This document shows positions 24,762 to 37,562 of a stretch of DNA of 64,000 bases, in pieces. The DNA is from Oxyruncus cristatus (Eukaryota > Chordata > Aves > Passeriformes > Cotingidae). Numbering within the stretch: position 1 is the stretch's first letter; each line of letters begins with the position of its first letter. The notes under the pieces are model-generated. The model saw only the letters and a program-made list of their open reading frames with translations. It searched no databases and was not told where the DNA came from. The stretch is taken from NCBI GenBank assembly GCA_013399855.1, contig VXAY01000169.1:592263-656262 (forward strand). Reading direction: 5' to 3'. Both the position numbers and the translations under genes were made by a program.

Positions 24762-24791
24762 TTATTCAAAGGTCATCAAGTTGGCAGGAAC
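24762..24791 (-). CDS. RALGPS2: RALGPS2 terminal coding exon with stop
   Basis: The minus strand reads a TTTTCAG acceptor followed by codons for V-P-A-N-L-M-T-F-E and TAA. Human RALGPS2 ends V-P-T-N-L-M-T-F-E, so only one residue differs. The exon joins in phase 0 to the previous exon, which ends in a CAG glutamine codon. It was too short to be seen as an open frame and was found by looking for the conserved C-terminus. The 3' UTR follows leftward. Confidence 0.95.
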   Translation of the reverse strand, partial: VPANLMTFE

Positions 24792-26557
24792 CTGAAAACA
24801 AAAATGGAGGCGGGAGAAGAATTTACTTACAAGTAGTAGCTACTTACATTCAACTGTGTCACACACTAGACACCTGTTCCAATGCACGTTGTTCTGCCTC
24901 CAAAAGAGAGGAGGAGGAATGCAACTACCAAAACATACCTAGAACTGTAGAAAACCTGGGTATAACTAAAATTTTAAAACTGTTTCAGGGGTTATTATTT
25001 TATTATATGGCCACAGAACTTATTAACTTTGATGACATTTAAGATTCGTCGGCAAAAGAATCTTAACATGACAAATCTCAGCACCGAACTACACAAGCCC
25101 CAGCTAGAGAGTTCTTGGCACACAGAGCAGTGATTGATGCAGGCCCTCTAGTACTTATAAGATTAATTTAAAAGAAACGAGGCATAAACACTTGCCTGAG
25201 TTTTTCCCATAGGAAACCTGAATTGCCTGCTGCAGAGATCACTCCCTTTCATGAAGATTAAAGCTAGTTTGCAATACATTAGTTTATATGCCCATTCCCC
25301 CCCCACCCCCCAACAGGAATTTGCCTGACAGCAGCATCTCTTGTTTGCTCAGGTTACTAAAGAGCCAGCACGTTCCTGATAACAGTCAATAAATATCCAG
25401 TTTGGTCAGATTTGAAACAAGCATTTCTTGCTTTGCATCTGATCCTGATGGGTCCCTTCCAATTCTGCATATTCTGTGATTCCACAATGTATCATTTACC
25501 TGCAGAATGCTCAACTGGGCTCGAGTTTCACCATTAAAATCAAATATAGTTCCTATTAAAATAGTTCTCAGTATTACTCAGCTGGGTAGGTATTTATATT
25601 CTACTGAAAACACATTTAAACATCCAATTTTTCTAAGGCAGCCACACTGTTAAATAGTGTTAAATAGTATTGTTAAACCTTACTGAATAAAACCTGTCTT
25701 CAGAGGGCAGTTTTCAGGCTTGCCTGTAAGTCACCACTTGTTTGCAAGACTTTGCCACTATTTGCCACTATCCCCACATTCTCCAGTCACAGGAACACAA
25801 TTTCCTCTCCTCTGCACTGTCTCAAACACCTTCACAGGAGCTTCTGCAACCCTTAAGATCTCTCTCAGAAGCAGAACTGAACAAGAAAGCACGGAAGGAT
25901 GTGGAAAGGTCTTTTTGTTTCCCCTTGAAATTTAGTGGTGTTTCTGCTCTGGGAACTCCATAAACACACGTGCAAAGGAAAAGGGAGAGTTCAGGGAGAC
26001 AAAACAACTTAAAAAGGATTTTGCTGATGAAAAAGGTCAGTAAGAATTTATATGGGAAGAGCATTTAATAAGGGTTGGAGCAGTCTCATCTTCCTTTTTG
26101 ATTCATGGAAAATGCTACCTTTGCTATCAAAGACTGCAAAGCATACCAAGGACTAAACTACTGTTTAGACGTTTCAGGAACACATAACAACCCCCAGAAA
26201 ACATGCACGTCCATGACCTGAAAAAAATGGCACCAGAGGAGAGTTCCCAGGAATTGATATTGAATGCTACAGTTTACAGCTCTTCTATAACTGCACAAAC
26301 AGCCTCTTTCAAATGGGCAATACAAACCCACTGCCACTCGGACAGGTATTTTAGAGCACTCCTTCCACTTCCCCGAGTGCTTTTAAATGAGCCTCGAGAC
26401 AGCCCCAAATCTTTCTTCCTTACCACAGAGTTTGCAAAGGGACAGCTGCAAGCTCAGGGTACTTTGCTCCTCACACAAAGCCCTCAGTGACAGCTTGGGC
26501 AGCTCGATGAGTTCTGAGCTCTGAAAAGCTCATTCCACGCCAGCATCTTGCTCTCAC
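24792..26557 (-). other. RALGPS2 last intron
   Basis: This 1.77-kb intron separates the last PH-domain exon from the nine-codon terminal exon. It contains a short CR1 3'-end remnant at 25441-25485 and a C-rich run near 25297-25311. No other gene was seen. Confidence 0.85.
25441..25485 (+). mobile_element. CR1 LINE 3'-end remnant, plus orientation
   Basis: The sequence GATGGGTCCCTTCCAATTC followed by ATATTCTGTGATTCCAC matches the extreme 3' end of CR1 (cleaved tail with TTCTGTGATTC). Only about 45 bp remain, so the element is either very short at insertion or decayed. Confidence 0.7.
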
Positions 26558-26649
26558 CTGTTGTCTGTTGCTTTGGCAGGCAGCACTCAGGTGTTTGAAC
26601 CAGAGCATTGCGTTCATTCTGTTTCCAGCTTGAAATTTATACGAATTTC
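26558..26649 (-). CDS. RALGPS2: RALGPS2 exon, end of PH domain
   Basis: This 92-nt exon encodes [20 protein letters not shown] and then [10 protein letters not shown]. It is almost identical to human, with Arg where human has Lys near the end. It forms the last strand and C-terminal helix of the PH domain, with the conserved Trp of the PH helix (M-L-W-F). The acceptor is CACTTAG and the donor CAG|GTGAGAG. A glycine codon is split with the previous exon (G|GA). Confidence 0.97.
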
Positions 26650-27864
26650 CTAAGTGAGGAAGAGGAAAAAAAAAAACCTGGTGAAGAAACACAAACAATG
26701 CTACGCAATCAAATCCTACCCTCATTCAAATACGTCTAAATTAAGGCATTAGAAAAAGATTTGATAACAGAAGGTTCGTATAACTTTACACTTTGTCTGG
26801 AATAGGTGCAATTGTTTGGAGGAGAGGAGAGGTTGCGGCTTCCTGCTTTCCTTTCCAACATTCTAGATTTCAGCTAATGCCACCAGTATCAACTAGGAAA
26901 GACCAAAACATTCCTCAGAACCGTACAAAAATGTTTGTGCTCGTTGCCATTATCGCGATTTGTTTATAAGGCCGTAATTTTTTTAATGAAGTGCAAGATA
27001 TCACTAAAAACGCTCTCTGGAAAGCTTGAAACACTTGAAAGTGTTTGAATATTGTTCCTGAACATACTGATACATTTCAGACCAGTGTTTTCAGTGCCTG
27101 GTGTTACACAGTGCTTGCTTAGGTTCAGCAAGGCCATGTGTCACAAAAAACTTTTCAGGTTGCTGTTGCAGAGTTTAAGCTGACAAGCACTCAGAATTTA
27201 CACTTCCTATCAGTGGTGCTAAAATGGATGTTTGGAAATAAAACATACTAAGACTCGAAGCAGACAAAGCAATGAATAATTTTCAGCTCCTTTATCAGAA
27301 CTTTTGACAATGCTCTCTCTGCACAGCTTGAAGTGCTGTGGAAAAGTAACATTTTCTTCCGAGTTTAGGTTGAAACCAGGGTGCTGTGTTGGAGTGATGG
27401 AAATCCACAAAACAGCCAAGATCTCTTCTTTTTTCCTGGTAATAGCACTACATTTGAACAGATGGTTTGATTTTTGTTTTTTTTTTTCATTTGAGAGCAG
27501 AAGGGACTGGTCAAGCAGCTAGTATTAGCTGAATCTCTCTTTTCTTATTGTTAGTTACATTTTCACACATGTGAAAATGCCCCAATGTTCTAAGTACAGC
27601 TTGAAAGAACGCAGAGGGATAATCCCAATAAAAATCACAACTGGGGTTGTTAAGGGTTAGGAGGGTTCTCAGAACTTAATGAAGACTCTAAGGATTCACC
27701 ATGGATTCTTGTTCCCACAGCATTCTAAAGGCAAAGGTGACATGTTGGAGAGCAGCTGAAATTGGAAGGGTGCAACAGGACGTTACCTTTCACTTGCTCA
27801 TTTAGTTGCTTATAAATGACCTCAGCAAAGCAAATGCTTATTCTGGGAATCAGTGCACTCTTAC
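26650..27864 (-). other. RALGPS2 intron
   Basis: This 1.2-kb intron lies within the PH-domain coding region. It has a short hairpin-forming palindrome at 27558-27579 and a T-run at 27478-27488. No gene was seen inside. Confidence 0.85.
27558..27579. repeat. Palindrome, 10-bp arms
   Basis: CATTTTCACA and TGTGAAAATG are exact reverse complements separated by CA. It lies within a RALGPS2 intron and has no assigned function. Confidence 0.9.
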
Positions 27865-27970
27865 CCTTCTCAGAATCAGTCAATAAGAAGAGATCTGGGT
27901 GCTCGGGGTCATCTGCCATCATCACCATCCAGCCCACCACCGACACGTTCTTGCTCGGCGTGGATTTGAA
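27865..27970 (-). CDS. RALGPS2: RALGPS2 exon, PH domain core
   Basis: This 106-nt exon encodes F-K-S-T-P-S-K-N-V-S-V-V-G-W-M-V-M-M-A-D and then D-P-E-H-P-D-L-F-L-L-T-D-S-E-K. It matches the middle of the RALGPS2 PH domain (human has Asn and Ile at two of these positions). The acceptor is TGTATTTCCAG and the donor G|GTAAGAG. It starts in phase 0 and ends one base into a glycine codon. The local run of CpG and GC-rich codons contrasts with the A/T-rich introns on either side. Confidence 0.97.
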
Positions 27971-29398
27971 CTGGAAATACAGCCAGAGATGTAAAACTCA
28001 ATTAAACCAAGAGCCTTCAGCCAGTTCCTCTCAGTGACACTGTCAGAGACTGAGTAACCTCAAATGAAGTACAGCACTTCATACAGTTAATTAACAAAAT
28101 TCCTATGAAGTTAGTGAAAACAGAACTTGTCACCATCAATGATATTCAAAACAAATTAAAAGGAATATTGTAGTCTGCAAAAACTTGTCAGACATCTAAA
28201 CTGCACTGCATGGAGACAATTCCTCACCACATTATTACACATTTGAATGTACAATATAGTTCAAATGCAAGGCTAATCTCTCTACTGTTAACAAACAGAA
28301 GAACTGAACTTGTCTGTGGCATCGCTATTCAAAATTAACACACTACAACAGTCTGTAATTACACATAACATGAGTCCTGGGGACAAGATAACACAACTGC
28401 GTAATTAATTATCATGACACGGTGAAGAAAATGGATCAAATGAAGATGCAGATTCAGTAAACCCGTGCCCAGAACATCGTGTGCTCATTTATCAACAAGA
28501 TGTTCAAAACGCTGGAGCTCCCCTCTTCGAAGTGTTACTCACACACTGGCAGGTAACAATACCCATCTCTGCTACATTAGTCCCTCTTCACAGCTCCTGG
28601 ATCCTGCTGTTTTTCATTCACGTGGTCAGTATTATTTCCTACTTCTCAGGCTTTCTGGGTTCCAAGCTCTTCTCACCCATTAAATCCAACTGATTTCCAA
28701 ACCACAAGCTTCCTTCTCCCTGGTCTCCTTGTTTTATCTATTAGTAGCTCCTCTCCTTCCATGCTCAGGCAGTCCCACCCACTCCCCAGTCCCTAATTCA
28801 TTCTGTTCTCTCATGTCTTTAGCTGCCAGGTCTCCTCTTCCTGCATTCAGGGGTCCAACAGAGACTTTTTCCATCAATCCCAGCACTCCCACCCTCTGCA
28901 GTGCTTTACCTCACTCCTTTGCACAGAAGATCCAACTCTGTTATATCCTTGCCCTTACCACACGTGTTTTCCTCCTGCCTTGTGGATTCCCACTGCAACC
29001 TCTTTATTAGCACAGAAATTGTGAACTCTCTCTAATTATATTATTAGAAATCATAAAACATCCTTGAGACTGTTTTAGCTTTAAGCCATTAAAACTAACC
29101 TGTAGCTCTAAAATATTTTCATTCTTCATTCTAGTGCCACATGGCTGATGCACAGCACTAAGCATCAGGTTACTTTTGTTTCATTTTAGAAATAGTGCTT
29201 TAATACTACAAAAAATAGAACTCTGGTTCAACCAAAGAAAGTATGACTGCTAATAAGTTTGAAGGTGTCATGAGCAAAGTAAGAGACTAAGAATATTCTC
29301 TGCATGAGAATACAATTACTTTATAAATGAAGTTCCACTGCAAGTCTAATGTCAGTTATTCTAATCTGTGCTACAGATTACCTGAAGACCTGGAATGT

Positions 29399-29650
29399 CA
29401 TAGAATCATCACAGAATCCCACAGTGGTTTGGGTTGGAAGGAACCTTAAAGATGACATCCTTCCACCCCCCTTCCACTAGCCCAGGTTGCTCCAAGCCCC
29501 GTCCAACCTGGTCTTGGACACTTCCAGGGATGGGACAGCCACAGCTTCTCTGGGCAACCTGTGCCAGGGCCTCCCCACCCTCAGAGGGAAGAATTCCTTC
29601 CTAATATCCAACCTAGACCTGCCCTCTGTCAGTTTGAGGCCATTGTCCAC
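29399..29650 (-). mobile_element. CR1 LINE fragment, minus orientation, with internal deletion
   Basis: The plus strand begins with CATAGAATCATCACAGAATC, then GGTTTGGGTTGGAAGGAACC. It continues with TTCCACTAGCCCAGGTTGCT, CTCTGGGCAACCTGTGCCAG and GAAGAATTCCTTCCTAATAT. The usual CTGCCATGGGCAGGGACACC block between CCTTCCACCCCC and TTCCACTAG is missing, unlike the copies at 4108 and 8850. The element lies in the same transcriptional direction as RALGPS2. Confidence 0.92.
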
Positions 29651-32600
29651 TTAAGTTTATCCGTCTGGGACTCGCACAACCAGCTACATTTTAAACCTCA
29701 GTTTAAAATCCATCATAACTTGAAGCAAGCAAATGTCAGACTGGTACTTGAAACAAAGAGCATTTTAACCAAGCTCAAAATAGTTCAAGAGTCCAGTCTC
29801 TCTACATATGTATACTGAAGTTAAGTAACTCACTGTCTTTGGGGGGTGGACACATGTGGTAACGCCTCAGAAGAGGAGGAAGTTAATTATAAAGCTCAAT
29901 CAGACAACATTTCATTACTGTGAGGGCTGGATAACATAACTCCTTTCCAAACAGAAACTACAATTTCTTTGAAGAGTCAGTAAGTAATGTCAGTCTGTAA
30001 TGAAAAACATTACAGTATTTAATCTGAAAGAGGGGATAAAGACAAGGAAATGGAATAAAACACAGATGTAACTCACGACTTCTTTAAAAAAAAGTGTATA
30101 TTCAGAACTTGCTATGGGCCTACTGATGACATCGCCTCAAAAAAAAAAAAAAAAATAAGATGACAGAGCCTATACTTTAAAGGGACCTGCAAATTACAAA
30201 CTTCCAAGTAGTCCTAAAGCACTAGTAGGTCCTTTTCAGAGATAGAAATTTGAGTCACGAAGCAGTTTTAACATGTTACAGATCAACAACGAACCTTTTG
30301 AATGGCACTCCCTTCTAGAGTTTCACAAAACAGCACATTTGGGCTTTCCTATCTCAGTTATACATCCCAACACGTATCCAAGACGTGGCATTGCCACACA
30401 ATTCCAAACTGCTGGAGCTCCTTGCTTTTTAATTTCGTTCAAAACAATTAGTTAATCGTGGTACTTCTCCAAAAAGTAAAAAGCTACACGCAAGGAGAGC
30501 GTTTCCTGCCAGCATCAGTCCGTCATCGCTTGAAACACATGTCAGCTTTCCATCCCTGTGCACGGCTGCTCTGTATTCCATGTTTACACAGTCCCCCAGG
30601 GCAGCTCATTCTCCACTGATGCACAGAGCCTTGCTAACAGCAAGCCTGCTTTGTTAACATGAAGGGAATGAAAGCTTCATTGTAATTTAATGTTCCTGGT
30701 TCTTATTTGCTTTTTTGTAATATAGGCCACTGGAATGACTCTTATTGTAACACATGGAAAACTGCACAGCTCTGGCACCAGGCTGCACATGACTTGAGTG
30801 CTGTTGCTGTTGTTCTGAGCTCAAAGGCATTTAGACATAAATCTCTGAATCAAAAACTCTGAATTAATCTGCGAACAGACTTTTCATTCCAACCTTTTAG
30901 CACCCACAGATCTCCTCCACGTCTCCTGTTGAGATTTTACAGCTTTCTAATATTCAGATAATTTTCTCGGTGGCTGAACACCCTTCTTAGAATGACAGAA
31001 TTCTTCTTCAGGGTATTTCAGTGAAAGTGCCTGAGCTCCAACTACCACATTTTCTAGACTGCTAATAAATGGATCTAATTCTGGTTATAACATGCAGTGG
31101 AAGGCTTGGAACAAACAAGGGTTCGTGCTCGAGTGAAGCCTCCAAAAGTCTCTGTTTCCTTTCCAAGTACCTACAAACACAGAGAAATCTCTCATGCACG
31201 CTATGTCATCACAGAAACCAGCAAGATTCCCCACTCCAGTCGCTTTAAACAGTTATTTTACGGGCGTATTCACATTTGTCAGGGCGAATACTCATTTTAA
31301 GACTAAGTTTAAGTGGCTGTTCTCACCACTGTCCTTTTCTAAAGGTGCACGAGTGCTACAGCTCTGTCATAGAGGCTTTTTTGTGGGTACCAATTTCAGC
31401 ATATGAGACAAAACCTTAAGCACTGTACACACATTCCTGTCAGATTGTGCTGTTCCACATCTCTGTGCTCCTTAAAACATGCTCATTATACACACTTCTC
31501 CATTACTGAGGTAATAACTGAGAGCTGTTCACCTTTTAAAATCAAGGCTCATTATATGTAGAGGAGCCTTTCTTGGGAGACACAGCACAAGAAAGTTTGT
31601 CACACGCAGGTATTACAGCATCTCTTCCTCTCATCCAGATTCACATCTGGAACACACACAACACTGGATGCACTCCTTGGTCTTTGACCACAGAGGCATG
31701 AGAAGAGCAGCTGGCTCGCCCGTGTCCTAAAGGGAGGGGATTTCTTGCCCTTTCTGCTGAATTACACGGGGATTTTAATGATGTAATTTTCCAAAGAGGT
31801 TGGCTATTATAAGCCTGGAAGAGCTTTGACTGTTGGCCCATTCCAAGCGCTCAGCCTGAGCTGCCTGGAGCAATTGCAGCAGCAGAATGGTCAAAAGCAT
31901 GCCTGTAATCAAGACACGTTCACCATGAGAGCTCCAGCCAGGAAACTTTATATAGCAGACTGACTCTTTTGTTGCCAGCGTTCCTTTCCATGTCACAGAG
32001 GCCTTGAGAAAGGAAGCACAGAAGACAGTTGTTTAAATGGCTCCAGAAGATGCTTGGAATATTTTGCTGAGGTAAATCTCCAATGTATCAATCTTTGAAA
32101 AAGAAGCCTGTTTCCAAGTAGACAGTAAAAAAAACCCCCAAAACCTAGATCTAACCTTGAATCTCCACACTTTGCAGAGCAAACCTCTTAGGAATATCAC
32201 TGGATAGTATCTGGAGGATATACTCATGCCCCAGCTATCTATGGATGATTGACCATCTGCAGTTCATTCTCTCCTGATTAACTTTCTTTCTGAAACTGCA
32301 GCCACAGACTCCAGAACAAAAGCTGAGGCTTTGCACAATAACCCTGCAGCGAAACACATGGAAATCTATGCCATGGATAGTCAGGCTCAAAGTACAACAC
32401 AGGTAGAGCAGCTGGACAAGTCACTGACCACCTATTATTAGGCTTGTTAATAAACTGGAGCCTCTCCCCCTAATCCCTCAACCTCAGGTTCCTACAGCAG
32501 TTACAAGGTTATTTTTCACCTTAATTTAAGCATAAAGATTGTACTCTGTGCTATAATAACCTCTGAAGCAGAGGTTCCCTGTGAGCATTCCCTGGGAACT

Positions 32601-34960
32601 ATTTGTCTAAATAAAAGACAACTCAAACCACAGCTAATAGTTACTACAATGTTTTCACCTCGACTGCACCCAGGAAACCGGATCAGAGACTGAGAGTTCA
32701 CAACGGGCTTTGCATCCACAAAACAGAACGAAGCGCGTTCACTGCCCTAAAAACCTCAAAGCAAGACACGAGCTGTGTGCAGCCAAATCCAAGGTTGTGC
32801 TGGATAGTTCAATCCAACCTCACAGAGCCAACTATTAAACAAAAATTAATCTGCTCCAGCAGTCCCTGCTGTTCACTACCACTCCTGCTCCTCCCTTTCC
32901 TGGGAATTGCCTTGCTCAAACTCTACTCAGCATTCGCAAGCCACGGGGCTGGCAGGCTCCTGGTGGGAAATCCTGCCAGCACCCTGGACTGAAATGCCTC
33001 CTCTCCTCTCTCTGCAAACTCCCTTAACTGCTCTGCTGGATCATCCCTGGACAGAGAGACGTGAGAACACCAGGACGCAAGGCAGATTTTGGCTTCTTAG
33101 GCACCAGCCTCTGCTCATCAGCAGTTTAGTTGTTGTGGGTACCACAACACATCAGTGACTTGGGGAATATCAAAAGTCAGTTCAAGAGGGTCAGAGGGCT
33201 GTGACTGCATTTCAAGCCAAAGTAAAAGGCTTTTGCAGTAACAGAGACTCAGGAGGATCAGGTACCAGACTTTTCACCTTTTCCCTTCATTTACTTTCGT
33301 CTGAAGAAAGGGCAGGACCATTTAAATGGTTATTCTGAAGGAAATGTGTAAGCAAATGAACCCCAACAAAAATTCAATATACCTAATTTCCAAACACTGT
33401 AACTACCCACTGTGCAATTTTTCCAAGTTCTTTAAACCTGCAAGTTATTTAGATTGTTTTAAAGTGTTAATACAGAATAGTGCAAATGAAGCTTCTGAAT
33501 GAACAGATACAAGTCTGGTAAAGTCCTCCACAATTTTGTGGTCCGCAGTGGACAAGAGAGACTTACAAATGCACATTCTATTTCTTAAAAGAAAACAAAA
33601 TGCAATTTTGGCACAAAGCCCAAAGGAATCACAGCAGTAACAGGAACACTAAGTCTGACATTACCAAAAATTTCTTTTCCATTTCTCAGTGTTTCCAGAA
33701 AAAACAAGCAACTAACTGTGACACAAAGCCAGCACAAGTTCTCTCTTGGTACTTTTTCTTTAATATTTGGCATTTCTGCTCATAAGAGCTTACATGTCTG
33801 CTCTTTCCAGCTACCTTTCCTTTTAATGAGGCTGAATCCTTCCATAAAGTTTTCACGGGAACCAGAGACAAATACACCCAAACACTTCTCCCAGGACAGC
33901 CAGCAGACAGGATGCCTGGCTGACAGACCTTTAGCCTGGGCTAGTATTGTCTTCACTGGCAAGACAAATTAAGTAGGACCAGTTTTGATCTCCCCTAAGC
34001 AAAGCTAGTGGGGAGTGGATGGCAAAGAAACCATGCAAATATTTCTACGAGTGATTAGCTATTACCAAACTACTCTGACTGTTAGAATATTGTTTCCTAG
34101 TGAATTTCCAATAAAAGTGGAATATAATAATTAATTTATTTTTTTCAGATCAAGACAACATTACACACAAACTTTCCAAACAGCAACTGCAGCTATCCAG
34201 GACCCCACTAAGCAGAAAGCTAAAGCTTCAAATCTCTACCCTGTGAATATAAAAACATTGGGATAAGAAAGCAGTATTTTGTACCAATAAAGAAATAAAG
34301 TCCCTTTCACAAGGATTCCATAAGCACATCTCAGTCTGCAAAATTACATAAGCTTCATGCAAAGCAAGTGCTTTTCAGTGACAGTTGTCATTTACTAACC
34401 TAAAACACAGGCCAAGTAAAGTAAGTAAAGATTCTGAGTAGTGAATGAACTCAGAGAAAGATGCAAGTAACTCAGATTTTATCCAGCTTCTCAAGAGAAC
34501 CTTTATAATCAACCAGGAGCATTAAACAGGAACTATGCACATCATGACATCCCCGGGACAGGTACAGAAAGCACATAAGCAAAGTATTTTTAGCTTTTTT
34601 CAAATTAAGCTGCAGTGAGTAAAAGGAATGCCAGCATCATTCAGCTCTCTGATGAACAGATGAAGACTTTTGTGCTAATATACAGAAAAAGAGAACAGTG
34701 TAGTTTTACCACACGAAATCAGTACAGATTTCATGTTGTATGCTGTGACTTCCCAGTCTTTCCTCACCAGTGCTCAGTCGGATTTCAAGTTGCTGCAACA
34801 CTGAGATCATCAAAAGAGGATTTCTACCTTAGAAAAGGGACAGACCCACAGTTCCCTTCCTTACAGACCAACAAACTCAAAGAGGCAGATGCAAAGCAGA
34901 TGTTCCTGGTGCAGCACATAAATGTAAATGATATTTTCCTTGGGTATACCCACATGAGGT

Positions 34961-34976
34961 GACTGACTGACTGACT
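34961..34976. repeat. (GACT)4 microsatellite
   Basis: Four exact tandem copies of GACT, followed by a degenerate GGGA. It lies in an intron of RALGPS2. Confidence 0.9.
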
Positions 34977-35095
34977 GGGAGACAGGATGGTGCTGACCAG
35001 AAATCAGGCAGGGCCTGAACTACTCCCCGTGTTTACATCGGGAAATCCCATTTTAATTTTGGCAGATGAGACTGGAATAGGCCTGGTTTACGTAC

Positions 35096-35188
35096 ATGTT
35101 TTCTCTCTGTGGCCTTCAGGGATTTTGCAGCGTAGTAGAAGAGTTGGGTTCCACACAGCGCTACCCAGTATTTCGTCCAAGATGCTAC
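35096..35188 (-). CDS. RALGPS2: RALGPS2 exon, PH domain start
   Basis: This 93-nt exon encodes [20 protein letters not shown] and then [16 protein letters not shown]-x-x-L is the typical early PH-domain pattern (human has Ala where this has the second Val). The acceptor is TTCTCCCCAG. The donor is CAT|GTACGT, which is acceptable but not the strongest consensus. Both ends are in phase 0, so the exon is symmetric, but skipping it would remove the core of the PH fold. Confidence 0.97.
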
Positions 35189-35907
35189 CTGGGGAGAAAA
35201 GAGGGGAAAAAACCCCAAGTGCAATGGGTAAGTGAAATGGTTCACAACACTGAGCTGTAAAACAGGAGGCATCACATCATCCTGCAAGAGCATGACAGCA
35301 CTGACTGCCCAGCCAAGCCATCAGCCACATCGCTGATTGTTATTCATGCAGGCCTACGAATGCAGGAGAAATCCAGAGAGCAGAAAGAACATGTGCCTTT
35401 CCTCACTAACCTGGGAAAAACGTTCTGCATCTCACTCTATACTTCCTGCAACCCCTACTGAACACTTCATTGAGTCAATCTGTCCATTTTCTTTGCCATT
35501 TTGGGTACTGCCATAAGGTATTCTCATGAATATGTATTTGATTTATAATTCATAATCAAGCATCTGCAGAGCAAATGCTAATGGTTACTATCAATTGATA
35601 AACTGTTAGGATTTACCTGCTGTTAAGGAAGACAAAACACAATCCTCTCCTTTAAAGTCATCAGTAATTTCAGAAAATTTTATGCAGCATTTCCTTCTCT
35701 CCTACTCCCTAGATTATGGGTATAGCCTTATAAACTGAATAAATGTACCAAACAGAAGAATGCAAACTCTAGCAGTGACCCTAAATCTTAATCAGCAAGG
35801 CAGAGGAGACCTCAAACACTTGAATTAGTTGCCCACTGACCATTTTACTATATTTATAACTGGGCAAAGGAAGAAGGTGAGAAAATGAATTAAAAAAAGT
35901 ATCTTAC
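35189..35907 (-). other. RALGPS2 intron
   Basis: This 719-bp intron is A/T-rich. No other feature was seen. Confidence 0.85.
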
Positions 35908-36013
35908 TGTAGGTTTTTTGCCTTCTTTCAACAAAGTCTTCCTCCTGAGAACACCTTGAATAGTAACTGCTCCTGGATACAAATGAACAGCCAAATCTTC
36001 AGATTCTAGGGAG
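35908..36013 (-). CDS. RALGPS2: RALGPS2 exon, entry into PH domain
   Basis: This 106-nt exon encodes (S)-S-L-E-S-E-D-L-A-V-H-L-Y-P-G-A-V-T-I-Q and then G-V-L-R-R-K-T-L-L-K-E-G-K-K-P-T. The second part is the first PH-domain strand (G-x-L-x-x-K) and is identical to human. I chose the upstream acceptor TTTCAG|CTCC because it completes the AG|C serine codon from the previous exon. A second AG eight bases further in (CCCTAG|AATC) would shift the frame and meet TGA at once. The donor is ACA|GTAAGA. Confidence 0.95.
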
Positions 36014-37562
36014 CTGAAAGGAGCACGTGAAGATTTGTGTGAAAAAATATTTTTCCTAAAGTAGTTTTCCAACCATTACCAAAACCTACTCCTTTATTGT
36101 AATTTAGAAATGTCAACTTTTTATTTATTGGACTTCATTGTGGAAAAAGACTTTGGCTGTTACAAGGAATTGCTGTTGTGGAATTTACACTCGCAAGCAA
36201 AAGTGATCAGAAAAATTAATTAGCCAAGCGGGTAATTAAATCCTTAATCAAAAAAAAAAACAATTAAAACCCAAAACACAACTGAAAGACAAGAACAATT
36301 AATCTTAAAAAGCAAACGTGTGAAATGCACTTGTACAGTTGCTGTACGTGTTAAACGTCTCCTTCAGCCCTCGCAGGAAAGATTTGAGTAGTTTTTGGTT
36401 AGAAACACTGGAATCATTAGCACGTCAAAACCAAAGCACAGCTCAAACATGCACAGTCTTTAAAATATCTGAAAGCAGGAGGAGTGGGCAGGAGCAGGAG
36501 TAAAGAGTAGAAACCCAAATCACAGCTTTGAGGTGTTTGAATGTAACTGGTGCTCTAACTAATTGCCTGCCCTACACAGGGGCTGAAACAAATGCCAGGT
36601 ACAGCACTGCAAAAAGAAAACTCAGCTTGATTAAAATTACAAAGCTGACTGGCTCAAAAACCATTTTCAATCAGAGAAAAGTCACACGAGAAATCACTTC
36701 AGCAAATGTCAGTCAGCGCGTGTGGCTGAAGTGCTGGACCCAGCACCTTTCCAGAAAAGCCAAGAGATTGAACAGCACCCAGAAATCATTTCCAAGTAAG
36801 TCAGGATTTGCTGTTTCATCCATCCCAATGTTCAGGAATGTTCAAAATAAGCTGGAAATCTAGCAAACCTTTTCCCTGCAGCAGCTACTGAGGATGATGA
36901 TATGGAGACAATTTTGGACACTGACAGATGAGAGCATGAGTTTATTCAGTGAGACAATGCTTGGTTCTTAACATGACAAAAGGTTTCACAGTTAATGGCC
37001 ATCTCTTTCCCAACTACAGTGACACACAGCTGGAGGCAGGATTGGTACTTTAATTTGCCAGAATAATCAGTTATGTTACTCTGTCAGCTTGCAAATAATA
37101 CTACATATTATAAATTGGGGGCAATTTGAACGTGTCACTCATTTTAGGCATATCTCTGATTTCAGTGAAGAGGAGCAAAGAAATTCAATACAGAACTGCC
37201 AGCAAAGAAAACACGTGGAATGCCATCCATTAGCAGCTTCACTGTCCCCATGGGAACTCCCAGCACTGCTCCACAGTGGCAGGCAGTGCAAAAGCTAACC
37301 TGGCCAAACATCTGTAAGCTTTGACAGAAAGAATTCGGTTCAGAATTTGGATTTGCAGACCAGAATGAACCAAAGTCCTTATGGTGATACGGAGTAAAGG
37401 CATAGGAAAGTTCTTAAGTCTGAAGAAAAAGGTCTCTACCTTTTATTTTGACATGTAAGTTAGAAAGATCACATCAGAAAACACCCACTTAATTATGAAA
37501 CCAAACCAAATCACCAACACCAGAGGGAAGGTTGGACACCTCTGTGTGCAGTGGGATTGTAC
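36014..37562 (-). other. RALGPS2 intron
   Basis: This 1.55-kb intron is A-rich. A 111-codon plus-strand open frame at 36528-36863 has no recognised domain and is antisense to the gene. Confidence 0.85.

Larger units (their letters stand above)
27971..35095 (-). other. RALGPS2 intron, 7.1 kb
   Basis: This large intron lies inside the PH-domain coding region. It holds a minus-strand CR1 fragment at 29399-29650, a pyrimidine-rich plus-strand stretch at about 28690-28990, a poly-A run near 30139-30155 and a four-copy GACT repeat at 34961-34976. Open frames such as 28465-28683 and 34615-34962 have no recognised domain and are read as noise. Confidence 0.85.
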
